This document shows positions 6,514 through 7,886 of a stretch of 7,886 bases of DNA, in pieces. Numbering within the stretch: position 1 is the stretch's first letter; every line of letters starts with the position of its first letter. The notes beneath the pieces are model-generated. The model worked only from the letters and a program-made list of their open reading frames with translations. It was not told the origin of the DNA and did not search any database. The stretch is from Comamonadaceae bacterium (GTDB lineage Bacteria; Pseudomonadota; Gammaproteobacteria; Burkholderiales; Burkholderiaceae_C), in contig CANJXV010000114.1 of assembly GCA_947478935.1 (NCBI GenBank), positions 1 through 7,886 of the forward strand. The letters run 5' to 3'. Position numbers and translations under genes: made by a program.

Positions 6514-7650
6514 TTACTTACCTTTTTTGAAGCTGGTAAATGCGCTGGCCATACCCTCACGGCCCTCATTGGTGAACTTGCCAGGTTTGACCATTTTGGC
6601 GGCCACCGCAGGCTCAATAAAGATGGTCTTATTAGCAGAGACTTCGGGCTTCATTTTTTCCATGGCCGCTTTATTGCCGGTGGGATAGCTCATTTCATTA
6701 GACACCTGGGCCCCGCTTTCGGCGCGCAGGTAGAAATCGATGAAAGCATGGGCATTGCCAGGGTGCTTAGCGTCTTTAGTGATGGCCATGGTGTCAAAGA
6801 AAATCAGGCCGCCCGTGCTGGGCAGCAGCGCTTCGATGACGTCTTTGGAGCCGTTTTCCATGGCGCGACCGGCAGCGATATTGATATCGCCGGACCAACC
6901 GACCACGACGCAAGCCTTCCCACCGGCAATGTCATCGATCATGGTGGAGCTAAAGATACGAATGTCTTTGCGCACTTTGGCCAGCATGTCCACAGCGGCT
7001 TTGTGGTCCGCCGGGTCATTGGAATACGCGTCTTTGCCTATGTAGTGCAAAGCCGGGGGAATGATCTCAGTGGGCGAGTCCAGGTAAGCGATGCCGCAAG
7101 ACTTGAGCTTGGAGGTGTACTCGGGCTTGAAGACCAAGTCCCAGGCGTTTTCGGGCATGGGCATTTTGCCGAGCGCTTTTTCCACTTTGGTGCGGTTGAT
7201 GCCTACCGTAGTAAAGCCCCAGGCCCAAGGGACCAAATGCTTGTTTCCGGCATCGGCATTGGCCAGCGCGGCCATGATGTCGCTATCCAAATTACCGTAG
7301 TTCTTTAGCTGGGCACGGTCCAGCGGCTGGAAGAAACCGGCTTCCACCTGTGCGGGGCTGAAGGCCGTACCCGGCACCACAATGTCGTAACCGGTATTGC
7401 CGGCGACCAGTTTGGCATTGAGCGCTTCGTTGGTTTCGAAGGTGTCGTAATTGACTTTGATACCGCTCTCTTTTTCGAAGGCGGCAATCATGCCTTCGGG
7501 GATGTAGTCCGGCCAGTTGTAAATATTGAGGACTTTTTCCTCTGCTGGGGCAGTGGCAGCAGGCGCCGGTGCGGGTGCCGCTTCTTCTTTCTTGCCGCAT
7601 GCAGCAAGCGCCAGCGCCACGAGGGTCAGGCTAAATACGTATTTGGACAT
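6514..7650 (-). CDS. potF: Putrescine/polyamine-binding lipoprotein PotF
   Basis: Substrate-binding protein of the importer (378 aa; E. coli PotF is 370). Residues 1-17 are a signal peptide ending in the lipobox L15-A-A-C18, so the mature protein is predicted to be membrane-anchored through C18. A Lys/Glu then Ala/Pro-rich linker (19-38) precedes the binding fold. Conserved polyamine-binding blocks are visible: YNWPDY at 44-49 (W46, D48), VVPGTAF at 91-97, KSCGIAYLD at 183-191, GWSGD at 251-255 (W252, D255), FFD at 284-286 and Y322 before NKAA. The Pro at 47 stands where E. coli PotF has Ser and PotD has Thr. The start chosen is ATG 7650, not the in-frame ATG at 7665, because GGAGG lies 8 nt upstream of 7650 and overlaps the other ATG. 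Followed by a strong terminator. A diamine ligand is likely; the exact ligand is not determined. Confidence 0.93.
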   Translation of the reverse strand: MSKYVFSLTLVALALAACGKKEEAAPAPAPAATAPAEEKVLNIYNWPDYIPEGMIAAFEKESGIKVNYDTFETNEALNAKLVAGNTGYDIVVPGTAFSPAQVEAGFFQPLDRAQLKNYGNLDSDIMAALANADAGNKHLVPWAWGFTTVGINRTKVEKALGKMPMPENAWDLVFKPEYTSKLKSCGIAYLDSPTEIIPPALHYIGKDAYSNDPADHKAAVDMLAKVRKDIRIFSSTMIDDIAGGKACVVVGWSGDINIAAGRAMENGSKDVIEALLPSTGGLIFFDTMAITKDAKHPGNAHAFIDFYLRAESGAQVSNEMSYPTGNKAAMEKMKPEVSANKTIFIEPAVAAKMVKPGKFTNEGREGMASAFTSFKKGK

Positions 7651-7658
7651 CGAGAAAA

Positions 7659-7663
7659 CCTCC
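7659..7663 (-). promoter_or_regulatory. Shine-Dalgarno GGAGG selecting the potF start at 7650
   Basis: GGAGG on the minus strand is 8 nt from the ATG at 7650. The alternative in-frame ATG at 7663-7665 is part of the same ATGGAGG string and has no ribosome binding site of its own. The shorter start also gives a compact lipoprotein signal peptide. Confidence 0.8.
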
Positions 7664-7729
7664 ATAAAAAGGCCGTTGAAAAAAAGTGGAACCTACACTC
7701 TGTGCGTGTGAGGGATGGGGAAACGGGAA

Positions 7730-7735
7730 ATTATA
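7730..7735 (-). promoter_or_regulatory. Candidate sigma-70 -10 box (TATAAT) for potF
   Basis: A perfect TATAAT on the minus strand lies in the 92-bp spacer after the aminotransferase stop, implying a transcript start near 7723 and a leader of about 73 nt. No good TTGACA-like -35 is seen 16-18 nt upstream (the region is the GC-rich end of the aminotransferase gene), so an activator may be needed, or the gene may be read from further upstream. Confidence 0.45.
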
Positions 7736-7742
7736 GGTTTGG

Positions 7743-7886
7743 CTACAGCCAGCCCGATCGCCCGGCGTCCGCCAAGGTTTTATCCAGAGCCAGGCGGATT
7801 AAAGCCATCATCTCGTCGATCTGCGCATGGGTGATGGTCAGGGGCGGCGCAATAATCATGCGGTCGCCCACGGCGCGCATGATCAA
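7743..7886 (-). CDS. Class III PLP aminotransferase, C-terminal end (partial)
   Basis: Only the last 47 codons lie in the window; the gene continues beyond 7886. The visible part contains MRAVGDRMIIAPPL followed by THAQIDEM and a short Ala/Leu helix, ending in GRSGWL. This is the C-terminal signature of class III (omega-amino acid/diamine:pyruvate or aspartate-family) aminotransferases, cytoplasmic PLP enzymes that move an amino group from a terminal amine to a keto acid. The active-site Lys and PLP-binding residues are outside the window. It lies 92 bp upstream of potF on the same strand. With a Pot importer next to it, putrescine:pyruvate aminotransferase (SpuC-like) is a reasonable inference, but other omega-transaminases share this C-terminus. 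Confidence 0.8.
   Translation of the reverse strand: MIMRAVGDRMIIAPPLTITHAQIDEMMALIRLALDKTLADAGRSGWL

Noticed and set aside
6424..7308. 294-codon open frame on the plus strand opposite potF
   Set aside because: It lies entirely antisense to a well-supported binding-protein gene and across the terminator, has no recognisable domain, and is the kind of long shadow frame expected in GC-rich coding DNA.
7671..7705. Possible terminator of the aminotransferase gene (AGTG/CACT stem before a T-run)
   Set aside because: The stem is only 4 bp with a 7-nt loop, too weak to call despite the T-rich tract; it also lies within the likely potF leader.

Overview
The window reads as a chromosomal segment of a betaproteobacterium, most likely Burkholderiales/Comamonadaceae (Rhodoferax- or Polaromonas-like). 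This is inferred from the protein sequences, codon usage and intergenic style, not from any search. Seven complete genes and one gene end are supported. They form two convergent blocks. I saw no mobile element, CRISPR array, tRNA or rRNA, and no clear sign of an unknown multi-gene system; the content is largely familiar metabolism and transport with some unusual regulatory layout.

Left block, + strand (36-3086): a Rieske-type oxygenase alpha subunit with no reductase or ferredoxin gene beside it; a 10-helix DMT/EamA-family exporter or permease that overlaps it by 4 bp (ATGA); and, after 88 bp, a two-domain rhodanese of the 3-mercaptopyruvate sulfurtransferase type. The oxygenase and transporter are almost certainly co-translated and probably share a substrate or product, which cannot be named from sequence.

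Right block, - strand (7886 down to 3153): the last 47 codons of a class III (PLP) aminotransferase, then a complete putrescine/polyamine ABC importer in the order potF (binding lipoprotein), potH, potI (permeases), potG (ATPase). An aminotransferase next to a Pot importer suggests uptake followed by transamination of a diamine such as putrescine. A good TATAAT box and a strong Shine-Dalgarno sequence precede potF. A textbook intrinsic terminator lies between potF and potH, which should give much more binding protein than membrane components. The ATPase gene is separated from potI by an unusual 340-bp spacer containing nested hairpins, a possible small ORF and what may be a decayed intergenic repeat. 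potG starts with GTG behind a perfect AGGAGG.

The blocks meet tail to tail at 3087-3152, a 66-bp spacer with several mutually exclusive GC-rich hairpins but no T-tract.
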